Source of the DNA: Pycnopodia helianthoides
Lineage: Eukaryota; Echinodermata; Asteroidea; Forcipulatida; Asteriidae
NCBI GenBank assembly: GCA_032158295.1
Contig: CM063256.1
Coordinates: 1,178,001-1,242,000, forward strand
Direction of reading: 5' to 3'
Length of the DNA stretch: 64,000 nucleotides
Below, one piece after another: positions 52,495-64,000 of the stretch. The translations under genes were made by a program, and so were the position numbers. Each line of letters begins with the position of its first letter. The stretch's first letter is position 1. The notes under the pieces were generated by a model. The model did no database searches. It worked only from the letters and a program-made list of their open reading frames with translations, and was not told where the DNA came from.

Positions 52495-54745
52495 TTGTTC
52501 CCGTCCGTCAACAGAGATCGTTTGAACGCAAACTAAGCATCGGCAGAAACCATTCTCTAAAAAAAAACCTTTTAAAAATCGTCAAATATCTAGAGGATGT
52601 ACAGATGGATTTTGTTTAAACTTTCAGGAATGAAAGATCTATTCCTAAGTATTACGTTAATGGAAAAAAATCAGAGGATGAAGAATAATTTTTTTCATTA
52701 TGTCGATATTTGTAGCCATTTTAGGGGAGACGTTTTGTAACGAAATTCCCACCTGGACCCATTCATACACGTCAGCCGCTGCAATAAACCAACGGAAAAT
52801 TTTCGTTAATATTTTTACGCATTTTATTTAAAACTAAGCACCTCAACAATTGAAAATACTCTTACGATATACACTGTTATGTTTTCAGTGCTGTTAAAGA
52901 GATAATTTTAACAGTATACATGGATTACTTTTTGGTTTTTAATGGTCATCACCTCTTTTTAAAATGGAGTGTAGCCAAACTGCGATCGCAAATGATTGCG
53001 CAACACCCCTTCCGCCCCCCCCCCTGTGTATTACTATTCATAATGTTTATTAAACATGACCACTTCCAATGGCCAATCAAGAGCCTTTTATTACAAGTAG
53101 AGCACACTCATTACCATAACCGCAAGACCCGGAAGTGTACAAGATCGTCAAGGCTGTGAGCCTGACGGCTCACGGGCTAGGATTGTGGGCGATAGCGGTG
53201 TGTGGAATAGCGGTGTGTGTGCTTCCTTGGGTGAGAGCGTGGTGTGCTGGTTATGCACATTTTTAGCTTTATAGTCAGCAAATTATTACACAGCCTTGCA
53301 ATCAAGGCTATTTAGAGTTGCGGGTTACAAGTCATTTTCAGGCATTAGCCCCCCAGGTTCACGGGACATGTCGAGCCTCCGGATCCAGACCAAGCTCATG
53401 ATGGCTGTTACAACGTTCATGAACGCATAGAGAGGAAAAACAGCCTGCACATGAAGAAAATCAATCTATTCGGCTTACATATATAATTGTGTGTCCACCT
53501 TTTGAAAACCACACTGGAGCTTCTGTGTACAGTTTCCTCAGTAGCTAGAACAAAGAACATGATATCTTTGTAACATTTGAAGAAGAAAAAACAACTTCTT
53601 CATACACAAAGAAGACAAAAAAGGTCTGAATTCAGATAAGGTCTAAAAAATTCTCATTCATGCAGTTAACTGAACCTTAAAAGCATCAAATTTTGATAGC
53701 AAGTTTTGCCCTATCCATATCAGTAGTCTCTTCCAACCTTAAGGGTTCACTTACACACAGGTTATAATTATGTTTTTTCAATATTATTTATGATTAATCA
53801 TTCACAAAAGAAAATTGTACAGCTCAATAAAATCTTAAAGCATCACATATTAAATTGTCTTTACAGATTTTAAAGTAATACAAACAAACTTTTTAGATTG
53901 ACATCAAAAACAACAAGAGCAGTTGAGTCGTAGTACTGGATTTCAAATGACAATAATTTCTTTTATTCATTTTAGTTTTACCAATCAATTTTCACAAATT
54001 AACTAACTATCAGAGATAGAGACGTGTGTTTTATCATCCAAACAGATTTTAATATATATTTCATTTTTAGCCTATGTTACAACATTTCAATTGTAGGAGG
54101 TATTTTTGTATTCTCTAACAAAAACCACTAAAACTTCAGAAATCATATTTTTAACACTGGCTACTGGACTAGCCTCTTGTGGAGCAGTGAGGGTAGGACA
54201 TCTTTATCAATTGATGTCAAGTATTGGAAAATGAAAACCAACAATTCTGATTATGGCAGTTTTAATGCATCTGGTTGGGATGTGCTTTTCAAAATCATCC
54301 GCATTCTAATTCTTACTTCATTATAAAAATTGCAATATACTTCAGTAAAACAATCAAAACCACAATTGGGGAAAAACAATAAAACAAGAAGCAACTGTAC
54401 TTTTTAGAGTGGTTCCCTGACCAGTTAAGGGATGGAGTAATATGATGAGAAGTCAGGGTCTGTAACATGAATGTTGTTTAAATGATGCTCACGATAGCAA
54501 AGCAGGGATACCATACGATTATCTTCACCGGGAAGACACGCCATGTGGATGGTAACGCCTGTGTTACGCAAATGTTTTGCATTCGTATTCTCTCACAAGA
54601 AAACATAATGTAGCTCTAAGTCTAAAAAATAAAAGTGGTGATAAAAAGATCAAAGATTACAATGAGTTCATACTTAAAACACCAAAAGGTATTTGGAAAT
54701 CACCTCTTCCTTCAACATTAAAATCAGGTGCTTTGCTAAACCATA
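52495..54745. other. Intergenic; probable 3' UTR of FAHD1 at the right
   Basis: No exon recognised. On the minus strand an AATAAA signal lies at 53967-53962, about 780 bases after the FAHD1 stop codon, and would give a long 3' UTR. The rest shows nothing distinctive. Confidence 0.4.
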
Positions 54746-57110
54746 TTAATTTGAGTCCTTCATATCACCAACTGTAAACGACATGTTCAGTTTGTCTTTC
54801 GTTGATAAGCTATCTCTCAGGCCACAAGTGATGACGTCGCCACTGGACACTGGTCCGACACCAGAGGGCGTCCCAGTCAGGATAAGGTCCCCTTCTTGAA
54901 GTGTGATGTACTTGCTGATGTAGCTCAGCAAAGTGGGGATATTGAAAATCATGTCTTTGGTGTTTCCATCCTGGCGTGTCTCCCCATTGACTTTCAGCCA
55001 AAGGTGGAGATTTTGAGGGTCAAGCACTTCCTCCTTTGCAAGAAAACCACTCACAGGGCACGACGTGTCGAACATCTTGGCCAATGTCCATGGCGCTCCC
55101 TTCTTCTTGATCCAATCCTGGAAGTCTCTGGCTGTCATGTCTAGAGCGAGGGCGTAACCACCCACATGGTCCATTGCTGAGGTCTCAGGGATGTTGCTAC
55201 CAGGTTGGGATATGACCACACCCAGTTCAACCTCATGGTGTAAATTTTTACATCCTGGCGGGGCCTGGTGATAGACAGTGATGTAACATTAACAACAAGA
55301 TAAATATCTCCACTTTGTCCTGATAACAGAACCCTAAGACTCATTCTGTGCTCTTTGAATATTATTTCTTTTTTTAAAGTTTTTAAAATTTGATATCACC
55401 ATAATTTAGTGCTCAGCAAATGCCACAGTTTGCATCCTTTGAAAGCCCTAACTGTCTACTTGTTCTTAGAGAGTGCCTCACAAACATGAAATGTTCCTGT
55501 CCATATTGGATTAGGATGCATACAATGCTTGTCCTAATAGAAAGCAAATTTTGTGTTCATTTAGGAACAAAGTCAGTTCCCGTCGGGAGTACTTCACAAA
55601 CCCAACAAAAGTTGTTGCGAGAACCAACACTCCAGGTGCAATACACCACTTGGCCACGACACCAAAAAACACAATGAAAATGATTCTCTGGACTGTTTTA
55701 AATTGACTATAATTTAACCAAAACAATAATTTGTTTCCAATTCTTACTTTAATAGGTGTGCCTTCGGTGATGAAAGCTGTCGTTGGCTTCAGGAAGATAA
55801 GTGGTTCCGAGGGCACGGAATTTCCAAGCTCCGAGGCATGAGCCCTATAAGCGTGATACAAGAAAACTCAAGTCATTAGCTCAAAACAAATGGACTCCAT
55901 AATCAAGTTGTAATGGTAAGTGTTAAAATCGTTCGCCAAGTAAATAGTTTTGTGTTTAACGGTAAAAATTAATAAAACATTACATATTTTGATCTCCCCA
56001 CAACTGCTGGAAATTTAAAAGACGACATTGGTTTTCAAATCTAGCTCAACCAAAGTTTATTGTTTTGAAAATTCATATCTTGAGAACAACATCTATTATG
56101 ATTTTATTCTTTGCATTGTTTGACCTGGCTTCCTGTCCAAACAGGTAGTTATTAAAAGTTTATTATGAAGCTCTTTCAATTGATTTTTTGCTCGTATTTT
56201 TTTTTTATATATTTCTTTTCGGGGGGAGGGGGGAGGTGATTTCAAGTGGTTATTTTTTTGTCTGTGGCTACCTACTAAATACCAAACCTACTCAGCTATT
56301 ATCTTTTGGGCAATTAATTGTTTAAATGTAGATAAGTTTTAAGCAGAAATTCATTTCCAATGGCAACAACAGGTCACAGGAGGTCGTCCATGCGTGGCTG
56401 GGGGCCACTTCCCAAAGCACTAAAGATTCATCTTAAGATGAGTTGTCAATATCACCAAACAATACAAATCACTGTGGAATAGTTATTTGTATTGTGACAT
56501 CACACTTTGCTTAGCAATTATTGATCACAGATTAGATCAATCTTCTTAGGTCCTTGCCCCTGGTTTGGTAACACACTCGAGGTCATCATCTAGCCCTGGG
56601 GTAGCACAGTCTCCATGCCATCAAAAGTGTATTTTAAAAGGATACAAAGAATAAGTGGAGAAATTTCCAGCTTCTTAAATTAGGTAAAAGTGTTTTTAAA
56701 CATTGGTTGAAAATTGTTTCGCATCGTAGAGAAGCTTTAAACCTTGGACGTCAGTGCAGTGCAATGGATACTGACGTCCTACCAGGCCCAGGGCTACAGA
56801 CCATGCTCTAGTACTAGAACTAGTAGTAGTAGACTAGTACAGTAGTGAAGTACTACGGTAGTACGAGTTTAACGTAGGGTTTTAGTTTTATCTTTCTCTA
56901 TATGGTTTTATACTAGTCTGGCTTATATTTGGAAATCAAGTCTGAGGAGATCAGGCCGAGTGAATGCATTTTATCAGATAATGGAAGCAACATGGAATCT
57001 TTAAAATGATAGATATTATACGAACAAACTTTTTCTTACGCGTAATTTCGACCAACGCAGACAATCTTGCGACCAGTTTCCACGAACCGAGACACATTGG
57101 AAGTCGCCAT
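54746..57110 (-). CDS. FAHD1: Fumarylacetoacetate hydrolase domain protein 1 (acylpyruvase)
   Basis: Three minus-strand exons: 57040-57110, 55748-55844, 54746-55264; junctions in phase, 228 residues, close to the 221-224 of vertebrate FAHD1. Start MATSNVSRFVETGRKIVCVG is short and basic. Seen motifs: GRNYAAHASE (His26 and Glu29, matching the catalytic His-Glu pair of FAHD1), NLHHEVELGVV (Glu67, Glu69) and ALALDMTARD (Asp98) as Mg ligands, KKKGAPWTLAK, CPVS, and LTGTPSGVGPV. The family enzyme cleaves acylpyruvates and decarboxylates oxaloacetate, in mitochondria. All catalytic and metal residues are present, so it should be active. Three exons here, whereas I recall the mammalian gene as essentially intronless. 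A hairpin repeat sits just upstream. Confidence 0.95.
56400..56560. repeat. Short inverted-repeat element (copy 2 of 16477 type)
   Basis: Starts GGGGGCCACTTCCCAAAGCA and ends GGTCCTTGCCCC; interior GATTCATCTTAAGATGAGTT and GTGACATCACACTTTGCTTA shared with the copy at 16477. In intron 1 of FAHD1. Confidence 0.6.
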
Positions 57111-57139
57111 GTTTATCAAAACAACGCCCCCTGTTGTCT

Positions 57140-57269
57140 ATGGCAAGCCATATGCCCAATAATTCGATAAACACTGTTTCCCTCGAAAAAACAGTGTTTA
57201 TCGATCGGAAAACATTGTTTATCGGCGATAAACAGTGTTAATCGAATTATTGGGCATATGGCTTGCCAT
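57140..57269. repeat. 130-bp hairpin repeat in the FAHD1 promoter region
   Basis: Arms ATGGCAAGCCATATGCCCAA and TTGGGCATATGGCTTGCCAT are exact inverses, continuing through TAATTCGATAAACACTG / CAGTGTTAATCGAATTA with one mismatch (37-bp arms). The loop holds further AACAGTGTTTATCGA / TTTATCGGCGATAAACAGTG half-sites. It begins 30 bp upstream of the FAHD1 start codon. No TATA box seen for this gene, so the element may lie in its 5' UTR or core promoter. Confidence 0.85.
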
Positions 57270-57941
57270 ATTTGTCATGCTGTAGAATAGTTAGCTTCAA
57301 TAGTTCGTCAGGGGGCGCCCTACAAGCAACGCGCCGTTTTAACTTTTAGTTTACGTTTTTGTTTTTGCTGCGTTAAAGCGTTACAACTACAATGTTCATA
57401 TTTGAATACATGAAGTACAATAATATACAATGCACTTATCAAATTAAAACTAAATAACAGGTTGAATGTAGGCGACATTTTGACACACAATGCAATGACA
57501 CAAGGAAACTTGAATGCAGTGGCTATAATAACTTTATTAGAACGCATGAACAAACGAAGAACAAAAACCCAGTAGTACAAAAATAAGAAATAATACATTG
57601 TCAAACAATTGAAAAACAAACACTAATCAAATCTACGATTTACACTGATACAGGGCTTGTACTATAAACAACTTAACAGTGTATTTCCCTTTAAATGGAC
57701 TTGTACGTACTCATAGTCATAATCACCTTTAATAATCAAACCTAAAGTAATTATAAAAGTGGAAAATGTTAGTAATCATGAAAATTAAAATTAGTAACAA
57801 AGCATTTTTTAAAGGACAATGAATTAATTAGGCGAAATTTGCCCGATTACATGAAAGAGCCAGGTACTTAATTAGGGATTGAAGTTGATAGAAATCTCAC
57901 CGGGGATTCGCATGTCAGAAATGTTTGTAAATCCGTTGCTT

Positions 57942-58340
57942 TTAAAGGAACATTACAGAATTGGTAAGAAAAGAACTTGTAAAATATACTTTTTTATCAC
58001 AGATTTACATAAAACTTACACGGTCTAATGATGATGATAGTAGAAATCTTCCCTTGAAACATTCCTGTCTGAAATGCCATATTTGATGAGAAATGAATAA
58101 ACTAATTTTCCGATTGGAGTTTATCGCTCAGTGAGCGTTTTATTCATTTGTTGAATCTATATGATTTCATGCAAATGTGTAATCGGTTTTTCACTATTTT
58201 GCTCGTGACCCAGATGGCCGATCGATCTCAAACTTCTACAGGTTTGTCAGTTTATGTATATGGTGGATTACATAAAGTGCTTACACTGCCAGCAATTACT
58301 GTTTTGTTGGCAAAAAACCAATTCTGTAATGTTCCTTTAA
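57942..58340. mobile_element. TTAA MITE family A, copy 12, complete
   Basis: TTAA at 57942-57945 and 58337-58340; AGGAACATTACAGAATTGGT and ACCAATTCTGTAATGTTCC ends intact. Interior as copy 8 with few changes. Confidence 0.9.
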
Positions 58341-58548
58341 GATTCACTCTCTCGGTAGACTAAGACACACCATTGACAAGAAGGTTTATACTCAGCACAC
58401 TCTGTACAAAACAACAATGCGACCTTGTTTTGACTACGCTAGTTCTGTCTGGGGGGAATTGTTCTTCAAACAATTAAAAAAAACAAGGCCCTTCTCATGC
58501 TACATAAAAGAGCTGCAAGGATGGTTGTGGATGAGTTTGATTAAGTCA
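58341..58548 (+). mobile_element. LINE reverse-transcriptase fragment, frameshifted
   Basis: Reads LGRLRHTIDKKVYTQHTLYK then MRPCFDYASSVWG, and in another frame LLMLHKRAARMVVDEFD, stop. This matches the thumb-side region of CR1/L2-type reverse transcriptases (…FDYCSSVWG…LQKRAARIILD). One frameshift lies at the A-run near 58478. A short dead fragment. Confidence 0.7.
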
Positions 58549-60460
58549 ACTCTAGAGGTAAGACATCTTTAGGGCACTTTTTGGGCAGACCTTGCAGCCC
58601 CCCCCCCACCGAAAAAGTCGTGGCTTAACGACGCTGCCGCTGTGTCGCAACGTGTATACGTTTAACTAACGAATTTGTTAGGCCTTTTCGAAATCATGAC
58701 TGTGACTTGAGACTTCTGTCTGCCTGTATACTGTCCCGTACCCAAAACCACACGTTTTCCAAAAAAACTAATGGAGACTAAGCCTGAGACCATGCTGAGA
58801 CCAAGCAGAAGCTGTGGTTTCGAAAGGGGCTTTAGTCTGGCTCTCTCCTCCATGTTCCATATAACAATGCGAGTGGGGAAACACACAACTGAAATTTCCA
58901 GGGTGAAGATGTTCGATGGAGTCTAATCTCAACCTTCGTCTAGTTATTATTTCATGCAAAATCATAACCTCGTGCTCATAAACCCGTTGCTCTCGCTGCA
59001 CTATTTTTTCCGGACTGCATCTCTACGTACACAACAATCGAACGTCATGTCGCTCGTTCGTGTTTGTGTACCCGCAAACAAACAAAAATAGTTAATGGCC
59101 GGACGTTTAGACCCTAGCAGAGCCTTTCTCGAAGGCTAAATGACATGACAATTGACAACACATCACGAGGTGCATGCAAGTGAGAAGCAGTCAAGTGGAA
59201 ACACATGTGAGAGAAGCAGAAAGCACATAGAAAAAGAAATCAATAATTAAGATACAAAGGGGGGGGGGTTGAGGGAAGGGGACAGGTTTGACCACAAGAA
59301 GGTGGAAACACAAAGGACCAAATCGAAGGTGGGAAGAGGGAGAAAAAGTAATTAATTAGTGAATAAGGCAGATTAGAAAGGAGGATATCTGTGGGGAAAA
59401 GGAGAAGGCAAAGACAAAAGGTTATTAGTAATTTCCTTCTCGGATGTTCAAACCGTGGGGTTGAATTGTATGGAGGTGCCTTATCCACAGTTTCTCATTA
59501 CTCAGAGTTTTCACTCTAACACCTCTGTGAAAAACAAACAATCAAACTCGGGGGAAAGTACTGAGTATACAATGCTTACATACATCGGTGTTAGGGTAAA
59601 ACCATTCTTTAGTCTCATTGCAATTGCAGCAATAGATAAGTGGTTTTGTCGTACAAATGTTGTTGGTTTTTTTCTCTCTCAATTTTGGAAGTGTTCCTGA
59701 CGGAAATAATACTGGTACTTTATAATCAGTGAGCTTTGAGATTGAAACTGTAGACCAATCTGTTTGTTGACTCTGACCTGCGAATTATCAGCTAGTGACG
59801 TTGACTTGTATTATTCCAATTACTTTGACGTATGTTGATTTGTCTTCTCAAGTGGACGGTATGTGTATCTATTTTGTCCGTTCTCATAATGCCTATATTC
59901 GGCAAACTCTCTTACACAAATTGGAAAAAGTTCAGCTCAATGATTATAAATTTCATACCAGACGATTTTTGATAGATAAATAATCCCGTCAGAAACATGT
60001 TAAAGTATAGAGATTACAGTTCAGCCCCCCCCCAAAAAAAAAAACGGCAACAAAAATCACCCACAAACACCCCCAAAAACAAACACTGTTGCTTATTTTG
60101 GTGGCCGCAGTAGTATAATCCAAAAAAGCCTAATACGAACTGACGAAACACCAATCATTATTTTGTTGTTCTCTATAAACGTGAACAAAGGTATAACGTT
60201 TGTAGTATTATGGTGTATTTATAGACACTTTATTTTATAGTGGAATGAATGTTCTCTTCCAAAGAAATTAATCATAATAACTATTTTTATAACAAACAAA
60301 AACATTTAACAAAAAAAGTGATGCATTTTCCCTTTGAATGTCTTATCTCACCAAATCAAAGTCCAATGACGTCCCATAACAATGTTACTGCGTGACAAAG
60401 TCCAACGGCACACAATCGTTTTTATCCAACCAAAACCAACCAGTTTTGTCTGGTCATTTC
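58549..60460. other. Intergenic stretch
   Basis: No gene seen. Around 59089 lies half of the palindrome found at 13300 (AATAGTTAATGGCCGGACGT), and 59545-59605 (GTACTGAGTATACAATGC, CGGTGTTAGGGTAAAACCA) is a partial copy of the outer arm of the SINE dimer at 25871. C-runs at 58601 and 60025; G-run near 59261. Confidence 0.4.
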
Positions 60461-60467
60461 TATAAAA
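60461..60467 (+). promoter_or_regulatory. TATA box of the His/GYPPQ gene
   Basis: TATAAAA 115 bp before the ATG, with CCAATGACGTCC (CCAAT and CRE-like TGACGTC) about 100 bp further upstream. Implies a 5' UTR of about 90 bases. Confidence 0.65.
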
Positions 60468-60581
60468 GTAGCCATAAGTGCTTATAGTTGACAACTTATT
60501 GTGCCCCTACCCAATTAACTGATTTCGGGAGTTGCCGAGCTGCGTTGCTGAGTTGCGTTTATACTGAGAAAGCGAGTGAAA

Positions 60582-62704
60582 ATGAGCCATCACAATCATC
60601 ATCACGGCGGTCATCATGGAGGATGGGGTGGTCATGTGAGTTGAATTCCCGTTATTTCTTTACCTTTTCTACGCTACCATACTCCAGTCTATGCCCATGG
60701 TGTACAATGTTTGAGTACATGTAGTGATTCTCGTTATACCATGATGGGGATCAGACTATTATAACATTGTCCTTCAAGCCTCGGTGTGGTTACGTTGATT
60801 GAACGGGCGAAAAACAAGGTGGCTGTACCGTTGTAAACTCTTGTATGTTTTTGACTTCAACTTACTTTTTTTTTTTAACCGAAATTGGTTGATAGAACGT
60901 GCACAGTGTACTGGCAACTTCACTTGTTTAAAGCTAATTCAACCGTTTTGCGTTTGTTTTTGTTTTGGTTGTTTTTATATTAATACTTGAATTTAAGTTG
61001 ACATTACTGCACAATATTAAACAGGGTAGTATCTTGCCGGCCAAGGTCACTCTTTGTAGACAAGAGGACACCTAGAGTCCTTAAGAAAGACGTGATTTAA
61101 TTAATACACATTATAATTGCACTCTTCAACAGCACCATCATCCACATGGCCACCACGATCACCATCACCACGGACCCAGAGCGGGTGGTCTGTTCGCAGG
61201 TCTTGCTGTGGGAGCTGCCCTTGGAGCAGCAAGTGCTAACCATCACACTGAGAAACCCAAGGTAGTCCATGTACATGTAAGTAACTCCAAACCATATGCA
61301 GCAAAAAGGGGCGATTACAAAACCTCCCTCATGGGAGGGTTCAAAATGTGGGATGTACTTTAAATACAATTGGTCAATTTCGGAAAATAAATTTGTTATG
61401 TTCAGTCTGAAAGCTCACTTAAAGTTGAACAAGTGCCATTCTTTACTAGAAATATCCTTCTGAAACTGAAATACTGTCAAAGAAAATAGCTTTGTTTGGA
61501 CGACCCCAAACCAATTGCCTCTCACCCCTCCCATTTACTCTCTCAAATCCAGCATATACACTTGAAAGTATGGAATAACTCGATGTAGATTGTTGTGGTT
61601 TATCAACAAGAATAAAAACGAACCTTTTCAACTTGGTTATACCCAACGTTTAGTTCATACAGGTACACAATGTGCTTAAGATAATTGGTGTATCATTGAA
61701 CTTTGTAAGACTGCATTATTGTCCATTTACCTGTCTGGTTCACAAGAACTGGTTATACACTCTAAAAACTCGCTGGTCAGAAGTGACCCACATTCCGGGT
61801 TCCGTGGAGCTTGGCCCGTTTCTGGGTCAGTGTGATCCTGAATTTGTGTAGGAATGACCCAAAAATGGGCCATATGACGCAGAATCTGTGTTGAAATCCC
61901 ATTTTTAAACCATTTTCCGGGTCAGCCTGCCCACAGATGGGTCAAGCCCCCAGGGACGCGGTTGCCAGGTCAATTATGACCGGGAGTTTTTAGAGTGTAG
62001 CAGTAGTAGGCGGGCACTTGCCTTAGAGACACTGGACACCTTTGGTAATTGTCAAAGACCAATCTTCTCACTTGGTGTATCTCAACATATGCACAAAATA
62101 ACAAACCTGTGAAAATTTCAACTCAATTGGTCGTCGAAGTTGCGAGATATTAATGGAAGAAAAAACACCCTTGTCACACGAAGTTGTGTGCTTTCAGATG
62201 CTTGATTGCTTGATTTCGAGACCTCACGCGTGAGGTCTCAAAATCAATTCAAATATTTTACTGAGAAATTACTTCGTTACTTCAGAGGGAGCCGTTTCTC
62301 ACAATATTTTATACTATCAACAGCTCTCCATTGCTCGTTACCAAGTAAGTTTTTATGCTAACAATTATTTTGAGTAACTACCAATAGTGTCCAGTGCCTT
62401 TAAGACAATTGAAGAGGACATTCATAAACGACATCCATCTCCTTGATATTAATATATTCTTTCATCAATTCTTCAGGTCCCTGCTCCCGTGCAGCAACCA
62501 TACCCCTACCCTGCAGGACAAGTCCCACCACCAAATCAAGCGACTTACCCAGGGTACCCGCCACAGACCGGGTACCCGCCACAGACTGGGTACCCACAGG
62601 GGACGTATCCACCTCAGCCCGGATACCCGTCCGCACCTCCACCTCCTGTCTACCCATCTGCACCCGCGTACCCACAACCTGGAGGGTATCCGTACCCTAA
62701 ATAA
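60582..62704 (+). CDS. His-rich, Gly/Ala, GYPPQ-repeat protein, 141 residues
   Basis: Three exons join in phase 0: 60582-60635, 61133-61276, 62477-62704 (stop TAA). Exon 1: MSHHNHHHGGHHGGWGGH. Exon 2: further His clusters (HHHPHGHHDHHHHGP) then a small hydrophobic stretch GGLFAGLAVGAALGAASA and KPKVVHVH. Exon 3: Pro/Tyr/Gln-rich with GYPPQTGYPPQTGYPQGTYP. Each exon is a module. GYPPQ-type repeats occur in disordered or membrane-associated tails (rhodopsins, annexins, plant glycine/proline-rich proteins, where the blocks come in the opposite order). His clusters suggest metal binding, an inference. TATA box, good splice sites and clean frame argue for a real gene. I cannot name a family. Confidence 0.85.
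61758..61997. mobile_element. 240-bp TA-flanked MITE
   Basis: Ends CACTCTAAAAACTCGCTGGT / ACCGGGAGTTTTTAGAGTG inverted, TA at 61756-61757 and 61998-61999. The interior repeats GGGTCA / TGACCC many times. Ends resemble those of 43690-45545. In intron 2 of the His/GYPPQ gene. Confidence 0.8.
62023..62403. mobile_element. TTAA MITE, copy 13 (14436 subfamily)
   Basis: Left end TTAG (one base off TTAA) then AGACACTGGACACCTTTGGT; right ACCAATAGTGTCCAGTGCC and TTAA at 62400-62403. Interior nearly identical to 14436-14824. In intron 2, ending 73 bp before exon 3 of the His/GYPPQ gene. Confidence 0.85.
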
Positions 62705-62790
62705 TGTGGGGGGAAAACATCATCCACCACAAAGAGCCCCATCAAACCGATGACTTCATGGTCCGTAATATAGCTGAGCCCTAAAATTAG

Positions 62791-62882
62791 ACTGATTTTT
62801 GGCAGACGCAATGAATGTGACGTCATGAAAAAGCCAACTGATTTTTGGCAGACGCAATGATTGTGACGTCCTGAAAAAGCCA
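62791..62882. repeat. 46-bp tandem duplication in the 3' UTR
   Basis: ACTGATTTTTGGCAGACGCA then ATGAATGTGACGTCATG and AAAAAGCCA occurs twice, 46 bases apart, with two differences. The first unit has a perfect TGACGTCA, the second TGACGTCC. Lies 87 bases after the stop codon. Confidence 0.9.
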
Positions 62883-63387
62883 ACCGGAGGGGGCCTAACT
62901 TTATCAAGCTGCATAAGTTTGTTGTACAGAAATACCGGTGTATTATAAGGGGATAAGAAATTCCAGCTTTTTATCTAAATTCAGAATTTTATGTCTGCAT
63001 GGTGAACAAAATCAGATATTATTTTCTTCAGATTTGATGAGATCATGCCCTTTGATCTTCTTCACCAGTGCTGATGATACTGTTCCCCCAAAGCTCCTTG
63101 CAATCCATAGCAATCCATATAGCTAAAAGGTTTAAATGCTAACATTTCAACATACTTCCTCAAATGTGATTCCTAGTTTCATACCCTTTTGTCGGCAACA
63201 ACCCTCGCCCCTGATAAAATGCTAGAGAAACGAGTTACCAACCAAAATGTCGTGTGCTAGACATGGCCGTGACTGGTGCCCTGCTACTACTTCGCTTTGT
63301 AAATAATTTCTTTAATTTTTATAAGTAAGAATTACCGCTTACTGCTCAGTGCAATTTTTGCTGAAAGAAAAACATATTATCTATAAT

Positions 63388-63393
63388 AATAAA
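63388..63393 (+). terminator. Possible polyadenylation signal of the His/GYPPQ gene
   Basis: AATAAA within TAATAATAAAAACATTTCG, about 680 bases after the stop codon. No better candidate seen nearer, but the assignment is weak. Confidence 0.4.
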
Positions 63394-64000
63394 AACATTT
63401 CGCCATCCAAAAGTGATATTCTTACTGAAAACTGATGGCCTGATGATTGATAATACTGAATCTGCCCAAAGAGCATAAAAGTTTATTACAAAAAAAATAG
63501 ATGAACAAAAGTAGCTTACAATCTATACATGGAAACAATGCGTTTTACTAGAATAATTGAACTATACAAAATACATATAATTTAGTATAATAGTCTCTTC
63601 GTATAGCAATATTACAATAGATTTGTAACGAAATGAAGATATCATGTTAATTTGGTAAGAACATGTCATTTTCACTGAGCACATGAATTTTTTGGGTGGT
63701 TTTTTTTTTCAATCGAATTTCTTTCATTTTTTTGTATATGTTTTTCACTAAATAAGTTTACAAATAAATAAGCATAAACCAAAATACGAGGAATTTGATG
63801 CGTGGCCTCTATTACTTCAAGATTTCTTTCTTGTTTCCCAAGTTTGTTTTCAGCGCTGTAAAAATCATGACAATAATTTTAATGGAATTCCACACTGTGA
63901 TTTTCATATGATGTTATCCAATTTCTTTTTTTTTTAATATTTTGCAGAACTCATAATGCATGTAACAATTTATATAAAGGACATTCATCTGTAAATCACA
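63394..64000. other. AT-rich non-coding end of the window
   Basis: No exon, RNA gene or repeat recognised. Confidence 0.4.

Noticed and set aside
62394..62753. Alternative open frames across the GYPPQ exon
   Set aside because: Only the frame in phase with exons 1 and 2 keeps a sensible repeat; the others are shadows of the CC-rich repeat DNA.

Overview
This is a metazoan nuclear window. It has long introns with GT-AG junctions, small coding exons, TATA boxes, AATAAA signals and many short inverted-repeat transposons, SINEs and LINE fragments. Gene content (AMPK-related kinase, two CYP2-type cytochromes P450, FAHD1) and the style of the TTAA-flanked repeats fit an echinoderm, most likely a sea star. 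That assignment is inference from pattern recognition, not from a search.

Layout. 1-13.8 kb: no gene I can support; several inverted-repeat elements. 13.8-29.4 kb (+): the 3' part of a SNF1/AMPK-related kinase, closest by eye to HUNK. It starts at the catalytic-loop exon; the N-lobe exons were not found. Its long internal exon (20979-22194) cannot be read in one frame. 31.6-34.7 kb (-): CYP2-like gene A, four exons, with a one-base frameshift at about 32729. 38.0-48.6 kb (+): CYP2-like gene B, five exons, apparently intact (495 residues). A and B are divergent, with start codons 3.3 kb apart and a TATA box in front of each. 54.7-57.1 kb (-): FAHD1 acylpyruvase, three exons, complete (228 residues), with a 130-bp hairpin just upstream of its start codon. 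60.6-62.7 kb (+): a 141-residue protein with a His-rich head, a Gly/Ala hydrophobic middle and a GYPPQ-type tail. The rest is introns and intergenic DNA.

The genes do not form one pathway. The two P450s are a diverged gene pair of probable ER-bound monooxygenases. FAHD1 is expected in mitochondria, the kinase in signalling, and the small protein is of unknown function.

The most striking non-genic signal is a superfamily of 0.28-0.55 kb elements flanked by TTAA. It has at least five terminal types; most of the 0.28-0.41 kb types share a similar interior. Three times in this window two elements lie end to end sharing a single TTAA, and a fourth pair abuts without one. Other notable structures are a telomere-like tract inside a hairpin, a head-to-head tRNA-type SINE dimer, two minisatellites whose units are multiples of three and are open in unexpected frames, a 687-bp element with about 43-bp terminal repeats, and a 1.86-kb TA-flanked element rich in TTAGTC/GACTAA motifs.
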